Part shown: piece by piece, positions 28,043 through 38,346 of the stretch
Layout: the number at the start of each line of letters is the position of its first letter
Position numbering within the stretch: the first letter of the stretch is position 1
Source: Vibrio aquaticus
GTDB taxonomy: Bacteria; Pseudomonadota; Gammaproteobacteria; Enterobacterales; Vibrionaceae
Direction: 5' to 3'
NCBI RefSeq assembly: GCF_003970385.1
Contig: NZ_RXZH01000002.1
Span: 558,001-622,000 of the forward strand
DNA length: 64,000 nucleotides
Position numbers and translations under genes: made by a program
Notes under the pieces: generated by a model
The model's database searches: none
Told to the model about the DNA's origin: nothing
The model's input: only the letters and a program-made list of their open reading frames with translations

Positions 28043-29926
28043 CTAATATTTAAACTGCGCCACGATATGCTCCAATTTGTGGCTAACGCCTGACACTTGT
28101 TCACTGCACTTAACAGACCCAGACACGACATGGTAAGTGTTCCCCGCTAAGTGAGCGATCTCGGTAATGTTACGGTCAATTTCGCTCGATACGGCGGATT
28201 GCTCTTCCGAAGCGGTCGCTATCTGCGTATTCATATCAAACATCTCACTGATTTGCGCGCTAATACCTTCTATCGCATGGACCACCTCATGAGTGTGCTC
28301 ATTAGTCGTACGTGCTTGTGCCGCACTTGAAGACATCTTGCTGACCGTCTGCGTAATGCCGTTCGTTAACCCTTGTATCGTCGCTTCAATTTGATGTGTA
28401 GAGTCATTCGTCAAGAGAGACAATTGACGAACTTCATCGGCAACCACCGCAAACCCACGGCCGCTTTCGCCTGCTCGGGCAGCCTCGATCGCGGCATTTA
28501 ACGCGAGTAAATTAGTTTGTTCTGCAATGCCTTGAATGGTTGAGACAACTTGATGTATCTCGCGACTCTGCGCTTCTAGAGCCATGATTTGTTCTTGCGA
28601 CTCTTCAATGCTCACTGCCAGTTCATCAATACGATCACCCGTGGCATGAGTTTTATCTAAGGCTCTCTGCGCCTCAGATTTTACTCGCTCTGCATTGTGC
28701 GCAGCGGATTCAATATTGGCGGTGATCTCATTGGTCGTCATCACTAATTCATTGACCGCGGTTGCCACTGACTCAGATTCCAGTTTTTGCTGCTCGGCGT
28801 TTGTCATGCTTTGTGTTGCGGCTTTCTCTGAGCTACACGAGCTTTCACTCAATACTGTCATCACTTGGGCGAGTTCTTTAATGTGGCCATGTAATGACGA
28901 GATAAAGGAATCAAACGAGTGGGCTAGGGAAGCAAGTTCATCATTCCCCTTAGCATTCATACGAACGGTAAGGTCACCGTTCCCACTCGCAATTTCACTC
29001 ATTAGACGGTTAATCGCTTGAATACGACTTAGAATACTGCGACCAATCAAGAACAAAAGCGCAGAAATAAGCCCAACGATAGCGAGACCAATAACATGCA
29101 GCTGTGTTTTGATCGACGCGCTTTTGATCGCGATAGCCTCTTTGATTTGCAGTTGAAGATCGGCGATGGCTGACTCGGTTTCGTGGACATTCTTACGCAA
29201 TTCACCTCTTAAACCTTGCGAAGCCGTTAACCCGAGAGTCTGGATACTGTCTATATGGTCTTGGGCACTGACTTGATACTGTTCGAGTGCTCTAGTTAAG
29301 GCTGAAGACATAGGTTCGAACTGAGCAAAACGTTCAATCGACACCAAATAATGTTCAATGGATTCGTTATTTAGGGAGGCAAGGTATAGGAGCTCAGCTT
29401 CGACCAACTCAAGCAAGGCAACTTTAAGCAAGAAGTTTTCTTTACCTGTCGCAATTGATTTGAGCTTATCGCGTGACTGCGCTAATTGAGCGGTTAAGCT
29501 CGACTTCGACTCAATCCCTCGGATTAAATTGAGTTGTTGAGCAAGTTGATGAAATTGACTTTGGTATTGCTCGAGTGTGCGAACAATATACTCACTCTCT
29601 TTATCAAGATTAAGTTGATTGCTCGCCAAAATTTGTTGGAGTGAAGACAAGCGTTCTGATAGCTCAGTAAAGGTGGCATCAAAGCGACTCACATACTTGT
29701 TATCAAGACGTGCCAAAAAGTCTTTCTCATGACGTCTGAGCATAAGAAGATCGATAGAGCTGCTTAGGTTCTCATTGGCTGCTTGCTCAAGCGTTGCCAA
29801 CTTGTTGAGGCTGTTTTGTTCATAGAACGCGTAGAGAACAACCCCAAATAGCAGGGTGAGATTGATCAGAATAAGTTTCATTCTGATCGATAAAGAGAAA
29901 CGCTGTTGCTTTGGTGAACCTGTCAT
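28043..29926 (-). CDS. methyl-accepting chemotaxis protein with HBM-type sensor domain
   Basis: A 627-residue chemoreceptor: membrane helix 1 at about 17-36, a helical periplasmic domain of about 240 residues that begins with [20 protein letters not shown], typical of helical bimodular (HBM) sensors, membrane helix 2 near 275-300, HAMP, and the signalling tip [22 protein letters not shown] receptors detect organic acids or related small molecules; the ligand here is unknown. I start at the ATG at 29926, with GGGGGTG just upstream, rather than at a GTG two codons earlier. Confidence 0.92.
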   Translation of the reverse strand: MTGSPKQQRFSLSIRMKLILINLTLLFGVVLYAFYEQNSLNKLATLEQAANENLSSSIDLLMLRRHEKDFLARLDNKYVSRFDATFTELSERLSSLQQILASNQLNLDKESEYIVRTLEQYQSQFHQLAQQLNLIRGIESKSSLTAQLAQSRDKLKSIATGKENFLLKVALLELVEAELLYLASLNNESIEHYLVSIERFAQFEPMSSALTRALEQYQVSAQDHIDSIQTLGLTASQGLRGELRKNVHETESAIADLQLQIKEAIAIKSASIKTQLHVIGLAIVGLISALLFLIGRSILSRIQAINRLMSEIASGNGDLTVRMNAKGNDELASLAHSFDSFISSLHGHIKELAQVMTVLSESSCSSEKAATQSMTNAEQQKLESESVATAVNELVMTTNEITANIESAAHNAERVKSEAQRALDKTHATGDRIDELAVSIEESQEQIMALEAQSREIHQVVSTIQGIAEQTNLLALNAAIEAARAGESGRGFAVVADEVRQLSLLTNDSTHQIEATIQGLTNGITQTVSKMSSSAAQARTTNEHTHEVVHAIEGISAQISEMFDMNTQIATASEEQSAVSSEIDRNITEIAHLAGNTYHVVSGSVKCSEQVSGVSHKLEHIVAQFKY

Positions 29927-30054
29927 GGACACCCCCGTAATTTAGCCAAATGAAGTTGAGTTCTATGCTTAAAATTATTTATGACAGTTATGTGTCGTTT
30001 TTATTACATAGATATACAACTAATAGCCTATAGGGGGTGTTTTGCAAGGAGTAA

Positions 30055-30885
30055 TTATTTGTCTGTGTTGCCTTTTACGTCGAAATTGATTTTCTCGGCA
30101 CCAGTAAAGACTTGGAACCTCAAACCCTTTGCGCGAGCAATAGTGGTGATACCAAACTTTTGAGCAAGCTCTAAACCCATTTGGGTTACGCCTGAGCGAG
30201 ACAGTAGAACAGGGATCCCCATTTGCGCGACTTTAATCACCATTTCAGAGGTTAAACGGCCAGTGGTATAAAAGATCTTATCGTCACCGCTTTGCTGATT
30301 GAGCCACATTTCACCCGCTAGTGTGTCTACGGCATTATGGCGGCCAACATCTTCGACAAATGAAAGAACCTCATTGGCAGTACACACCGCACAGCCATGC
30401 ACCGCACCGGCTTTTTTGTAGGTATCATTATAGTGAGTTAACGCTTCTAGAGCAGAGTAGATTTCCGACTGCTTAATGGAAGTTTGAGGAACTTGATAGT
30501 GCTCTAGTTGCTTCATGACATTGCCATACATAGTACCTTGACCACAGCCTGATGTGACGGTCTTTTTCTTGAGCGCGCCTTCCACTTGCTCGGTGCTCTC
30601 TTTGGTAATGACGGCAGCTGTGTGAGTTTCCCAATCAATAATCACAGATTCGAGCGCTTCTGGGTCACTTAGGAAGCTTTGATTTTTTAAGTAGCCTAAT
30701 ACCAAAGATTCAGGACGTGAACCCAAAGTCATTAAGGTGACCACTTCTTTCCAGTTCAACATAACGGTTAGTGGGCGTTCGCAAGCAATTTGCTTCGTTA
30801 AACGTTCACCGTATTCGTCAAACACCTCAACTTCTAATGTTTGCAAAGGGTTTTCACTGGTTTTAATTATGTTTGGTTTAACCAC
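30055..30885 (-). CDS. fdhD: FdhD, sulfurtransferase needed for formate dehydrogenase
   Basis: A 276-residue protein that transfers sulfur from IscS to the molybdenum cofactor before it enters formate dehydrogenase. It shows SGCGQGTM (about residue 113), GCAVC with the two conserved cysteines and FVEDVGRHNAVDTLAG. The start is a GTG at 30885 with AGGA seven bases upstream. It is divergent from the DUF3305 gene and the formate dehydrogenase operon it serves. Confidence 0.93.
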   Translation of the reverse strand: MVKPNIIKTSENPLQTLEVEVFDEYGERLTKQIACERPLTVMLNWKEVVTLMTLGSRPESLVLGYLKNQSFLSDPEALESVIIDWETHTAAVITKESTEQVEGALKKKTVTSGCGQGTMYGNVMKQLEHYQVPQTSIKQSEIYSALEALTHYNDTYKKAGAVHGCAVCTANEVLSFVEDVGRHNAVDTLAGEMWLNQQSGDDKIFYTTGRLTSEMVIKVAQMGIPVLLSRSGVTQMGLELAQKFGITTIARAKGLRFQVFTGAEKINFDVKGNTDK

Positions 30886-31120
30886 AGACGTATCCTATTC
30901 GATCTTTCAGTATTATTTTTGCTACAGATTGCTAGCAAGTACCGTTCCTAGTTAGCGGAGCATCAAACTTTAACATACCCAAGACGCAACGATAGACGAT
31001 ATGCACTAACTTGAGTTGAGAGAGATTAATCCATCTAGGTATAAATATTGCTTCTATGCCTTCCACTTAGGCTAAGAATCATTAAAACGATTTAACGGCA
31101 CAATATAAAGTTGGTGAACA

Positions 31121-31585
31121 ATGTCAAAACAAGAAACGATGACAGCTCAATTACATAAGTCAGAAGATCTCTGGTCGATTGAATGTAAGCTTGTTGCTCA
31201 TGAGATTGCAACGGGGTTGTGGACTACAACTCAGTGGCAGCTCAAAGACTTTAATTTACAACCTGTTGAAATCAATGACTTCGTTAGTGTACTGCAGTTA
31301 CACCGTGATGAACGAACAGATTACCGGTTTAACTTAAGCTCGGCCCAACCTAAGCTGTTTTTAGTGCTAGATAATGTCGAGTCAGATGAGAATCTCAATA
31401 TAGTGACTTTAACGGCGTCCCAAAGTGTTGCTGGTCAATATATGGATGGCGATTACTTGGTACTTTCCAATGATATGCCGCTACCTATTCAAGCTTGGAT
31501 GGAAGCGTATATAGGCCGCCACGGGGAGTTATTAGAACAAAGACGCAAGAAGCGTAAAGGTGCAGGGCGAGCAAGTGGCAACTAA
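31121..31585 (+). CDS. DUF3305 family protein
   Basis: A 154-residue soluble protein of the DUF3305 family, regularly found beside fdhD and formate dehydrogenase genes. Seen: an N-terminal strand-rich domain with VLQLHRDERTDYRFNLS and a basic tail (EQRRKKRKGAGRASGN). It has no cofactor motif. It overlaps the DUF3306 gene by 11 bases. A role in assembly of the enzyme is inferred only from context. Confidence 0.85.
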   Translation: MSKQETMTAQLHKSEDLWSIECKLVAHEIATGLWTTTQWQLKDFNLQPVEINDFVSVLQLHRDERTDYRFNLSSAQPKLFLVLDNVESDENLNIVTLTASQSVAGQYMDGDYLVLSNDMPLPIQAWMEAYIGRHGELLEQRRKKRKGAGRASGN

Positions 31586-32111
31586 TTTTTTAAGCCGATG
31601 GTCTCAACGTAAGCTCGAACGCGATGAAGCCGAAGAAACGGTCGAGTCAGGGTATGTTGAAGAAACTCAAGCCGAGTTGGATAATCAAACGTCTGAGTTA
31701 GCTCAAGAGCTAGAGTCGTCAAGTGATACAGACTCGAATCAAGCAGCGTCTTCAACCGAAGAGTCAGAACCGACTATCGCCGCATTACTTGCTTCAGAGG
31801 CTGAATCTGCCGTAAAGAAAGCGGCGCTGCGTAAGTTATTCCTTTCAGGGGAATTTAACGCTGTCGATGGCCTGAATGACTATGACCATGACTACAAAGC
31901 CGCGAAAAGTTTAAGTTCCGATGTCGCCAGCAAACTTCGTGATTGGATGAACGATACTGAAGAAGAAAAGGCCGACGATGAAACCGTTAAATTAGCTGCG
32001 AAAGAGCCAACGGAAGATAGGCTAGAGGAAAACCTTATTATTGGTGAAGCTAATACTGAACAAACAGAAGAGGAGTCGGAGTTGGGACAAAATATACCAC
32101 ACAAAGAATAG
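31575..32111 (+). CDS. DUF3306 family protein
   Basis: A 178-residue, very acidic protein of the DUF3306 family. It begins VATNFLSRWSQRKLERDEAEE from a GTG at 31575; a GTG five codons earlier is the alternative. A long acidic, Ser-rich middle is followed by the conserved helical part KKAALRKLFLSGEFNAVDGL. It overlaps the DUF3305 gene and is followed by a terminator, so DUF3305-DUF3306 may form a small unit ahead of the main operon. Confidence 0.82.
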   Translation: MATNFLSRWSQRKLERDEAEETVESGYVEETQAELDNQTSELAQELESSSDTDSNQAASSTEESEPTIAALLASEAESAVKKAALRKLFLSGEFNAVDGLNDYDHDYKAAKSLSSDVASKLRDWMNDTEEEKADDETVKLAAKEPTEDRLEENLIIGEANTEQTEEESELGQNIPHKE

Positions 32112-32135
32112 GTACATTTTGACTAAATTAAGAAT

Positions 32136-32173
32136 AAGCGGGGTGGGACAATTTGTCTCAGTCCGCTTTTTTG
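32136..32173 (+). terminator. terminator after the DUF3306 gene
   Basis: AAGCGG and CCGCTT pair, with a second stem GGGACA/TGTCTC inside, followed by TTTTTT. Confidence 0.75.
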
Positions 32174-32290
32174 TACCTATCCTAGTATGAAAAATACGAT
32201 AAATTACTGAATTATAATTAATAAAAAGTTGGTACAGCATTTGCTAATACTCATGCAGGTGAATATTCCGTTCTAACGGGAACAAGAGCA

Positions 32291-33952
32291 ATGCTAAAAC
32301 AACTATTACAACAATCTACATCGGTAAATGGTAAAGCTCGACTTTATGCATTTGAGAATACGGTTGAATTGACCAATCTTATTCCACCAACTGTCAGCTA
32401 TGAGAGTGGCGGTAATACTCTGATTGTCGGACCGACTTCAATTATTGAAAGCGCCGCAAATCAGCTCACTTCAATGAATAGCTTAACGCTTCTTTCTACT
32501 GACGGAGAGAGCGGTGCGCATCCTAATCTTTACTATGCAAGTTCGGTTCAAGTGTCAGGGTTTTTAGGTACGTTCACAGTCACGACTGAAAACAATGGTA
32601 TCGAGAGTAACCTAGCGAAAGTCGCGATCAATAACGACTGTTTCGATGTGGTTCTTGATCTGTGTTTAAGCAGCTGTATGACAGAAGAAGTGCCTGTCCC
32701 TGGTTATTACCCAGTAGGGCGCGGCTATCCAAAGCTTGCAGAAGCGTTAGAAGAGATCCCTACCTTAATGGGAACCTTCGATAAGCCTAAGTTTTTCCGA
32801 CTTGATACAGACTTATGTGCGCACAGTTCTCGTGGCGTAAAAGGGTGTGACCGTTGTGTAGATGCTTGTCCTGCTGGTGCACTATCAAGTGAAGGCAGTG
32901 ACAAAACTGGGCATCGAATTGAGATCAACCCATATCTTTGTCAGGGCGTAGGCACGTGTGCTACCGCTTGCCCTACAGAAGCCATTCATTACGCGTTGCC
33001 AAACCCTCAAGAAACACAAAAGTTTGTAGAACGTACGTTGGCTAACTATGAAGCTGAGGGTGGCGTTAATCCAATCGTTCTTATCTGTAGTTCTCGCCAT
33101 GAATCTTACAATGTCATGGCACTTAAGGCACTTCCAGATAACGTCATTCCAATTGTGGTTGAAGAACTGCCTTCTGTCGGAATCGATTCTTGGTTTGCTG
33201 CACTGGTTAATGGCGCAACTCAAGTATTGTTTGCTGCAAGTCGTTTTATGCCAGAAACGATTCTACGTGTTTTGAACAATGAAGTCGGGACAGCGCAAGA
33301 GTTATTGAGCCAACTGGGTATTGTGAAAGAAACCATCGATATTCTTTACCTAGAGTCGCTACGTGAAGGCAAACCAACCTTGTGTGAAGAGTCTTTTGAT
33401 CTCGCTCTCGGTGATCTTGAAGGGAATAAGCGCCAGCGTTTGTTTACATCGCTTGATGCATTAGCTCAATCCCGTATTCCAGTTGAAAACATTGTTGAGC
33501 TTCCTGCGAATGCGCCATACGGCAGCGTAAGTTGTGAAAGCAAAGACTGTACTCTGTGTATGAGCTGTGTCGCGGTATGTCCTACACGTGCACTTCATAC
33601 CGATGGTGCATCACCTTCACTGAAATTCATTGAGCAAGATTGTATTCAATGTGGACTGTGTACTAAGGCGTGTCCTGAGAACGTTCTGACAATGAGTACT
33701 CGAATGAATTGGGATAAAGCCAGCCGTCAAGAGGCTCAAGTCATTCATCAAGAAAAAGCGGCCGAATGTATTCGTTGTCATAAGCCATTCGCACCGCAAT
33801 CAATGATCGACATGCTACAGAATAAGTTACGCGGTCACTCTCATTTCTCTGATCCTTCAGCTCTGAATCGTATTGCTATGTGCGAAGACTGTCGTGTGGT
33901 CGATATGTTTGAGTCAATGGCGTCAGACCCAACGAAACAATTGGATTATTAA
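32291..33952 (+). CDS. polyferredoxin-like 4Fe-4S protein of the formate dehydrogenase operon
   Basis: A 553-residue soluble iron-sulfur protein. Four ferredoxin-type cysteine clusters are visible: CDRCVDACP and CQGVGTCATACP in the middle (about residues 190-230), CTLCMSCVAVCP and CIQCGLCTKACP near the C-terminus (about 420-460), plus a late CIRCHKPF and CEDC. No signal peptide. Genes of this type precede torD-like and fdhA genes in Vibrio and Shewanella. It may carry electrons or help assembly; the precise role is unknown. Confidence 0.85.
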   Translation: MLKQLLQQSTSVNGKARLYAFENTVELTNLIPPTVSYESGGNTLIVGPTSIIESAANQLTSMNSLTLLSTDGESGAHPNLYYASSVQVSGFLGTFTVTTENNGIESNLAKVAINNDCFDVVLDLCLSSCMTEEVPVPGYYPVGRGYPKLAEALEEIPTLMGTFDKPKFFRLDTDLCAHSSRGVKGCDRCVDACPAGALSSEGSDKTGHRIEINPYLCQGVGTCATACPTEAIHYALPNPQETQKFVERTLANYEAEGGVNPIVLICSSRHESYNVMALKALPDNVIPIVVEELPSVGIDSWFAALVNGATQVLFAASRFMPETILRVLNNEVGTAQELLSQLGIVKETIDILYLESLREGKPTLCEESFDLALGDLEGNKRQRLFTSLDALAQSRIPVENIVELPANAPYGSVSCESKDCTLCMSCVAVCPTRALHTDGASPSLKFIEQDCIQCGLCTKACPENVLTMSTRMNWDKASRQEAQVIHQEKAAECIRCHKPFAPQSMIDMLQNKLRGHSHFSDPSALNRIAMCEDCRVVDMFESMASDPTKQLDY

Positions 33953-33965
33953 GGTAAGCCGTATT

Positions 33966-34601
33966 ATGGAAAACGAACAACAAACTCTACGCGGTGACAT
34001 TTATCTCATTCTGTCTGCGCTGTTTCGTCAACAACCATCGAGTGAGCTGATCGAATTTCTTTCTCGTCTAGAGATTGAGCGTAACGAGAGCGCGATGCAG
34101 ATCGCTTGGCACAAACTAAAGCAAGCCGCATTAGAGAGCAACCCAGAAGCGTTGGCCGATGAGTACCAAGAGCTGTTTATTGGTATTGGACGTGGAGAAG
34201 TGGTTCCTTTTGCCTCTTGGCACCTAACAGGCTCATTGATGGAAAAACCATTGGCTTCAATCCGTCATGATCTTGAGTTACTTGGGCTTGAGCGTGAAAC
34301 CAATGTTAAAGAACCTGAAGATCATTTTTCAGCTTTGTGTGAAGTGATGTCAGTACTGACAACGGACGATGCGGAGTTGCAGCAACTGTTTTTCAATAAG
34401 CACATTGGTACTTGGTTCCCATCATTGACCAAGCAACTATCAGAAGCGAAGCATGCAAATTTCTATTTGGCCGTGGCTGAGCTGACGCAAGCATTTATGA
34501 CTCTAGAGCAAGTGCATTTCAGCGCAAATGTTCAAAGCAATAAAACCCAATTAAAAATTGATGTGAAAAACGTCACTGAGTACGAGCAATCTCAGGGTTA
34601 A
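33966..34601 (+). CDS. TorD/DmsD-family chaperone for formate dehydrogenase
   Basis: A 211-residue all-helical redox-enzyme maturation protein. The start at 33966 (MENEQQTLRG) is 14 bases after the previous stop. The family motif region is EPEDHFSALCEVM (about residues 118-130), and EYQELFIGIGRGEVVPF is also typical. Such proteins hold the Tat-exported catalytic subunit until its cofactor is in place. The client is presumably FdhA, two genes downstream. Confidence 0.9.
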   Translation: MENEQQTLRGDIYLILSALFRQQPSSELIEFLSRLEIERNESAMQIAWHKLKQAALESNPEALADEYQELFIGIGRGEVVPFASWHLTGSLMEKPLASIRHDLELLGLERETNVKEPEDHFSALCEVMSVLTTDDAELQQLFFNKHIGTWFPSLTKQLSEAKHANFYLAVAELTQAFMTLEQVHFSANVQSNKTQLKIDVKNVTEYEQSQG

Positions 34602-34648
34602 TACGTCACATCGATAAAAATACCTACTAAAAGGGTAAGGAAGCAATA

Positions 34649-34846
34649 ATGAAAGATAACAAAGAGTTAAACCAAGGCCGTAGGGAGCTTCTCAAAGGTC
34701 TGACGACAGCAGCAGTTGCTGGAGCGGTAGTCGCTGGCACAACGCAAGTGGCTAGTGCTTCAGAAACTGTCGTGCCGAAGCAAGATGAGAAGAAATCTGG
34801 CTATCGCGAAACTCAACATATTCGTGACTATTACGAGACGCTATAG
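34649..34846 (+). CDS. formate dehydrogenase region Tat-signal small protein
   Basis: A 65-residue protein with a twin-arginine signal (QGRRELLKGLTTAAVAG, then AGTTQVASA as cleavage region), leaving about 30 mature residues ending HIRDYYETL. It matches the small Tat-targeted proteins found just upstream of formate dehydrogenase alpha subunits. It probably acts as a minor subunit or assembly factor in the periplasm. Ten bases separate it from fdhA, and AAGGGTAAGGAAG upstream is a strong ribosome site. Confidence 0.88.
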   Translation: MKDNKELNQGRRELLKGLTTAAVAGAVVAGTTQVASASETVVPKQDEKKSGYRETQHIRDYYETL

Positions 34847-34856
34847 GAGCTAACCG

Positions 34857-37712
34857 ATGAAACTAGTCAAACGCTCCGATAACGTGAGCAAAGAACAGAA
34901 CCAATTGGGACTATCACGCCGTTCATTCATGAAAAACAGCTCGCTTGCTGCTGGTGGTGCGGTCGTTGGTGCAAGTTTGTTTGCGCCGGGCATGATCAAA
35001 AAAGCCGAAGCGAAATCGGTTGATACCGATGCGAAAACAGAGATCAAACGCACGATCTGTTCACACTGTTCAGTTGGTTGTGGTATCTATGCTGAAGTTC
35101 AAAATGGTGTTTGGACAGGCCAAGAGCCAGCTTTTGACCACCCATTCAATGCTGGTGGCCACTGTGCAAAAGGTGCGGCACTGCGTGAGCACGGTCATGG
35201 TGAACGCCGCCTAAAATACCCAATGAAATTGGAAGGCGGAAAGTGGAAGAAGCTATCGTGGGATCAAGCGATCGAAGAGATTGGCAACAAGGTCCTCGAT
35301 ATTCGCAAAGAGTCTGGTCCTGATTCTGTTTATTGGCTAGGCAGTGCTAAGCACAATAACGAACAAGCGTACATGTTCCGTAAAATGGCGTCTCTTTGGG
35401 GGACGAACAACGTTGACCACCAAGCGCGTATCTGTCACTCAACAACGGTAGCGGGTGTAGCAAACACTTGGGGTTACGGTGCGATGACAAACTCGTTCAA
35501 TGACATGCACAACTGTAAGTCGATGCTGTTCATTGGTTCGAACCCTGCTGAAGCTCACCCAGTCGCGATGCAGCACATTCTTATCGCCAAGGAGAAGAAC
35601 AACTGTAAGATCGTTGTTGCTGACCCTCGTCGCACGCGTACAGCTGCAAAATCTGATCACTATGTATCGCTTCGCCCAGGTTCTGACGTTGCTTTCATCT
35701 GGGGTATTCTATGGCATGTATTTGCTAACCAGTGGGAAGACAAAGAGTTCATTCGTCAGCGTGTATTCGGCATGGACGAAATTCGTGAAGAAGTTGCGAA
35801 ATGGAACCCAGCGGAAGTTGAACGTGTGACCGGCGTTTCTGAACAAGAGGTTTACCAAACTGCGAAGCTTCTATCAGAAAACCGTCCTGGTTGTGTGGTT
35901 TGGTGTATGGGTGGTACTCAGCACACCACTGGTAACAACAATACACGTGCATACTGTGTGCTTGAGCTAGCACTCGGTAATATGGGTAAATCAGGCGGCG
36001 GTGCGAACATCTTCCGTGGCCACGACAACGTTCAGGGCGCAACTGACCTTGGTGTTCTTTCTCATACGCTTCCTGGTTACTACGGCCTATCTGACGGCGC
36101 GTGGAAGCACTGGTCTAAAGTATGGAATTTGGAGCACGAGTGGGTTCAGAATCGATTTGACCAAAACGAATACCGTGGCAAAAAGCCAATGAACAACATG
36201 GGTATCCCTGTTTCTCGTTGGATTGATGGTGTTTTAGAAAACAAAGACAATATCGAACAGAACGACAACATTCGCGCGATGTTCTACTGGGGTCACGCGG
36301 TGAACTCTCAGACTCGTGGCGTTGAAATGAAGAAGGCGATGCAAAAGCTGGATATGATGGTTATCGTTGACCCATACCCAACAGTTGCAGCGGTTATGAA
36401 CGATCGCACTGACGGCGTTTACCTTCTGCCAGCGACTACACAGTTCGAAACTTACGGCAGTGTAACCGCATCAAACCGTTCGATTCAGTGGCGCGACAAG
36501 GTAGTTGATCCGCTATTCGAATCTAAGCCTGACCACGAAATCATGTACCTGTTAACTAAGAAACTTGGTTTTGCTGATCAGCTGTTCAAAAACGTGAAAG
36601 TTGAGAACAACCAACCTCTAATTGAAGACATTACACGTGAATTCAACAAAGGCATGTGGACTATTGGTTACACGGGGCAAAGTCCAGAGCGTCTAAAAGC
36701 ACACCAACAAAACTGGCATATTTTCCACAAAACAACGCTGGAAGCAGAAGGTGGCGTAGCTCATGGTGAAACCTACGGTCTACCTTGGCCATGTTGGGGT
36801 ACGCCAGAGATGAAGCACCCAGGTACACATATCCTTTACGATACGTCTAAGCCTATTGCGCTTGGCGGTGGTAACTTCCGTGCCCGTTTCGGTGTGGAAT
36901 TTGAAGGCGAGAGCTTACTGGCAGAAGACAGCTATTCGAAAGACTGTGAGATTGAAGACGGCTACCCAGAGTTCAGTGACAAACTGCTGAAATCTCTTGG
37001 TTGGTGGGATGATCTTACTGCGGAAGAGAAAGCCGCGGCGGAAGGTAAGAACTGGAAAACTGACCTGTCTGGTGGTATCCAGCGCGTAGCAATCAAACAT
37101 GGTTGTATTCCTTTTGGTAATGCGAAAGCACGTGCAGTTGTTTGGACATTCCCAGACCGTGTGCCACTTCACCGTGAGCCTCTATACACACCTCGTCGTG
37201 ATCTTGTTGCTGATTACCCAACGTGGGATGACAGTGAATCCATCTACCGTCTACCAACCATGTACAAATCGATTCAAGACAGAGATGTGTCGGGCGAATA
37301 CCCAATTATCTTAACGTCTGGTCGTTTAGTTGAGTACGAAGGTGGTGGTGAAGAAACTCGTTCTAACCCATGGCTAGCAGAACTTCAACAAGAGATGTTT
37401 GTTGAAGTAAACCCTAAAGATGCCAACGATCTTGGCTTCAAAGATGGCGATATGGTTTGGGTTGAAGGTGCAGAGAAAGGCCGCATCCACGTTAAAGCGA
37501 TGGTGACGCGACGTGTGAAGCCAGGCTTGGCGTTTATCCCGTTCCACTTTGGCGGTAAGTTCCAAGGTGAAGACCTACGTGGTAAATACCCAGAGGGCAC
37601 AGACCCATACGTAGTGGGTGAGTCCGCTAACATCGCAACGACTTACGGTTATGACCCTGTGACACAAATGCAGGAAACCAAAGTCACCCTATGTAACATT
37701 CGCAAAGCTTAA
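34857..37712 (+). CDS. fdhA: formate dehydrogenase catalytic subunit alpha (Cys type)
   Basis: A 951-residue molybdo- or tungsto-enzyme oxidising formate to CO2. A twin-arginine signal (SRRSFMKNSSLAAGG, residues about 20-34) sends it to the periplasm. The 4Fe-4S motif is CSHCSVGCGIYAEV with a fourth cysteine in GGHCAKGAA. The active-site residue is Cys193 (TGT at 35433-35435) in ARICHSTTVAG, where many homologues have selenocysteine. The C-terminal MGD-binding domain has ILTSGRLVEYEGGG and NPWLAELQ. The gene lies between its Tat small protein and the beta subunit. Tungstate import genes at 15.7-18 kb suggest W may be the metal; this is inference. Confidence 0.95.
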   Translation: MKLVKRSDNVSKEQNQLGLSRRSFMKNSSLAAGGAVVGASLFAPGMIKKAEAKSVDTDAKTEIKRTICSHCSVGCGIYAEVQNGVWTGQEPAFDHPFNAGGHCAKGAALREHGHGERRLKYPMKLEGGKWKKLSWDQAIEEIGNKVLDIRKESGPDSVYWLGSAKHNNEQAYMFRKMASLWGTNNVDHQARICHSTTVAGVANTWGYGAMTNSFNDMHNCKSMLFIGSNPAEAHPVAMQHILIAKEKNNCKIVVADPRRTRTAAKSDHYVSLRPGSDVAFIWGILWHVFANQWEDKEFIRQRVFGMDEIREEVAKWNPAEVERVTGVSEQEVYQTAKLLSENRPGCVVWCMGGTQHTTGNNNTRAYCVLELALGNMGKSGGGANIFRGHDNVQGATDLGVLSHTLPGYYGLSDGAWKHWSKVWNLEHEWVQNRFDQNEYRGKKPMNNMGIPVSRWIDGVLENKDNIEQNDNIRAMFYWGHAVNSQTRGVEMKKAMQKLDMMVIVDPYPTVAAVMNDRTDGVYLLPATTQFETYGSVTASNRSIQWRDKVVDPLFESKPDHEIMYLLTKKLGFADQLFKNVKVENNQPLIEDITREFNKGMWTIGYTGQSPERLKAHQQNWHIFHKTTLEAEGGVAHGETYGLPWPCWGTPEMKHPGTHILYDTSKPIALGGGNFRARFGVEFEGESLLAEDSYSKDCEIEDGYPEFSDKLLKSLGWWDDLTAEEKAAAEGKNWKTDLSGGIQRVAIKHGCIPFGNAKARAVVWTFPDRVPLHREPLYTPRRDLVADYPTWDDSESIYRLPTMYKSIQDRDVSGEYPIILTSGRLVEYEGGGEETRSNPWLAELQQEMFVEVNPKDANDLGFKDGDMVWVEGAEKGRIHVKAMVTRRVKPGLAFIPFHFGGKFQGEDLRGKYPEGTDPYVVGESANIATTYGYDPVTQMQETKVTLCNIRKA

Positions 37713-37723
37713 GGAGTCAACAG

Positions 37724-38332
37724 ATGGCTAGAATGAAATTCCTTTGTGACACTAAGCGCTGCATCGAATGTAACGGCTGTGTCACTGCATGTAAGAACGA
37801 AAACGATGATGCGCTAGAGTGGGGTATTCAACGTCGCCGCGTAGTGACATTGAACGATGGTGAACCGGGTGAGAACTCGATTTCTGTTGCTTGTATGCAC
37901 TGTACGGACGCGCCATGCATGGCAGTTTGTCCTGCAGACTGTTTTGAGCACACAGAAGACGGCATCGTACTTCACAATAAAGATCTTTGTATCGGTTGTG
38001 GTTACTGTCTGTTTGCTTGTCCGTTTGGTGCGCCTCAATTTCCTAAACAGGAAGCGTTCGGTGAGCGTGGCAAAATGGACAAATGTACGTTCTGTGCGGG
38101 CGGCCCAGAAACAGAGCCTGGTTCTGTGGAAGAGCGCCAGAAGTACGGTGCGAACCGTATTGCTGAAGGCAAGCTACCTATGTGTGCATCTCTATGTTCG
38201 ACAAAAGCACTGTTAGCGGGTGATGCAGAGAAAGTTTCTGATATCTTCCGTCAACGTGTTGTTGAGCGCGGTGCGAAAGGTGCAGGTTGGACTGACGGAA
38301 ACGATCTGTCTTACGATGCAACGAAAAGCTAA
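37724..38332 (+). CDS. fdhB: formate dehydrogenase iron-sulfur subunit beta
   Basis: A 202-residue electron-transfer subunit with four cysteine groups: CIECNGCVTACKNE (residues 13-26), CMHCTDAPCMAVCPADC, CIGCGYCLFACPFG and a split CTFCAGG ... CASLC. This should hold four 4Fe-4S clusters passing electrons from FdhA to the cytochrome b subunit. It has no own signal and is presumably exported together with FdhA. Eleven bases separate it from fdhA, with AAGGAGTC as ribosome site. Confidence 0.94.
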   Translation: MARMKFLCDTKRCIECNGCVTACKNENDDALEWGIQRRRVVTLNDGEPGENSISVACMHCTDAPCMAVCPADCFEHTEDGIVLHNKDLCIGCGYCLFACPFGAPQFPKQEAFGERGKMDKCTFCAGGPETEPGSVEERQKYGANRIAEGKLPMCASLCSTKALLAGDAEKVSDIFRQRVVERGAKGAGWTDGNDLSYDATKS

Positions 38333-38346
38333 TACTGGAGAGATAC

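Noticed and set aside
35433..35435. Possible selenocysteine in formate dehydrogenase
   Set aside because: The active-site codon is TGT (Cys193), not TGA, and the frame is open throughout.
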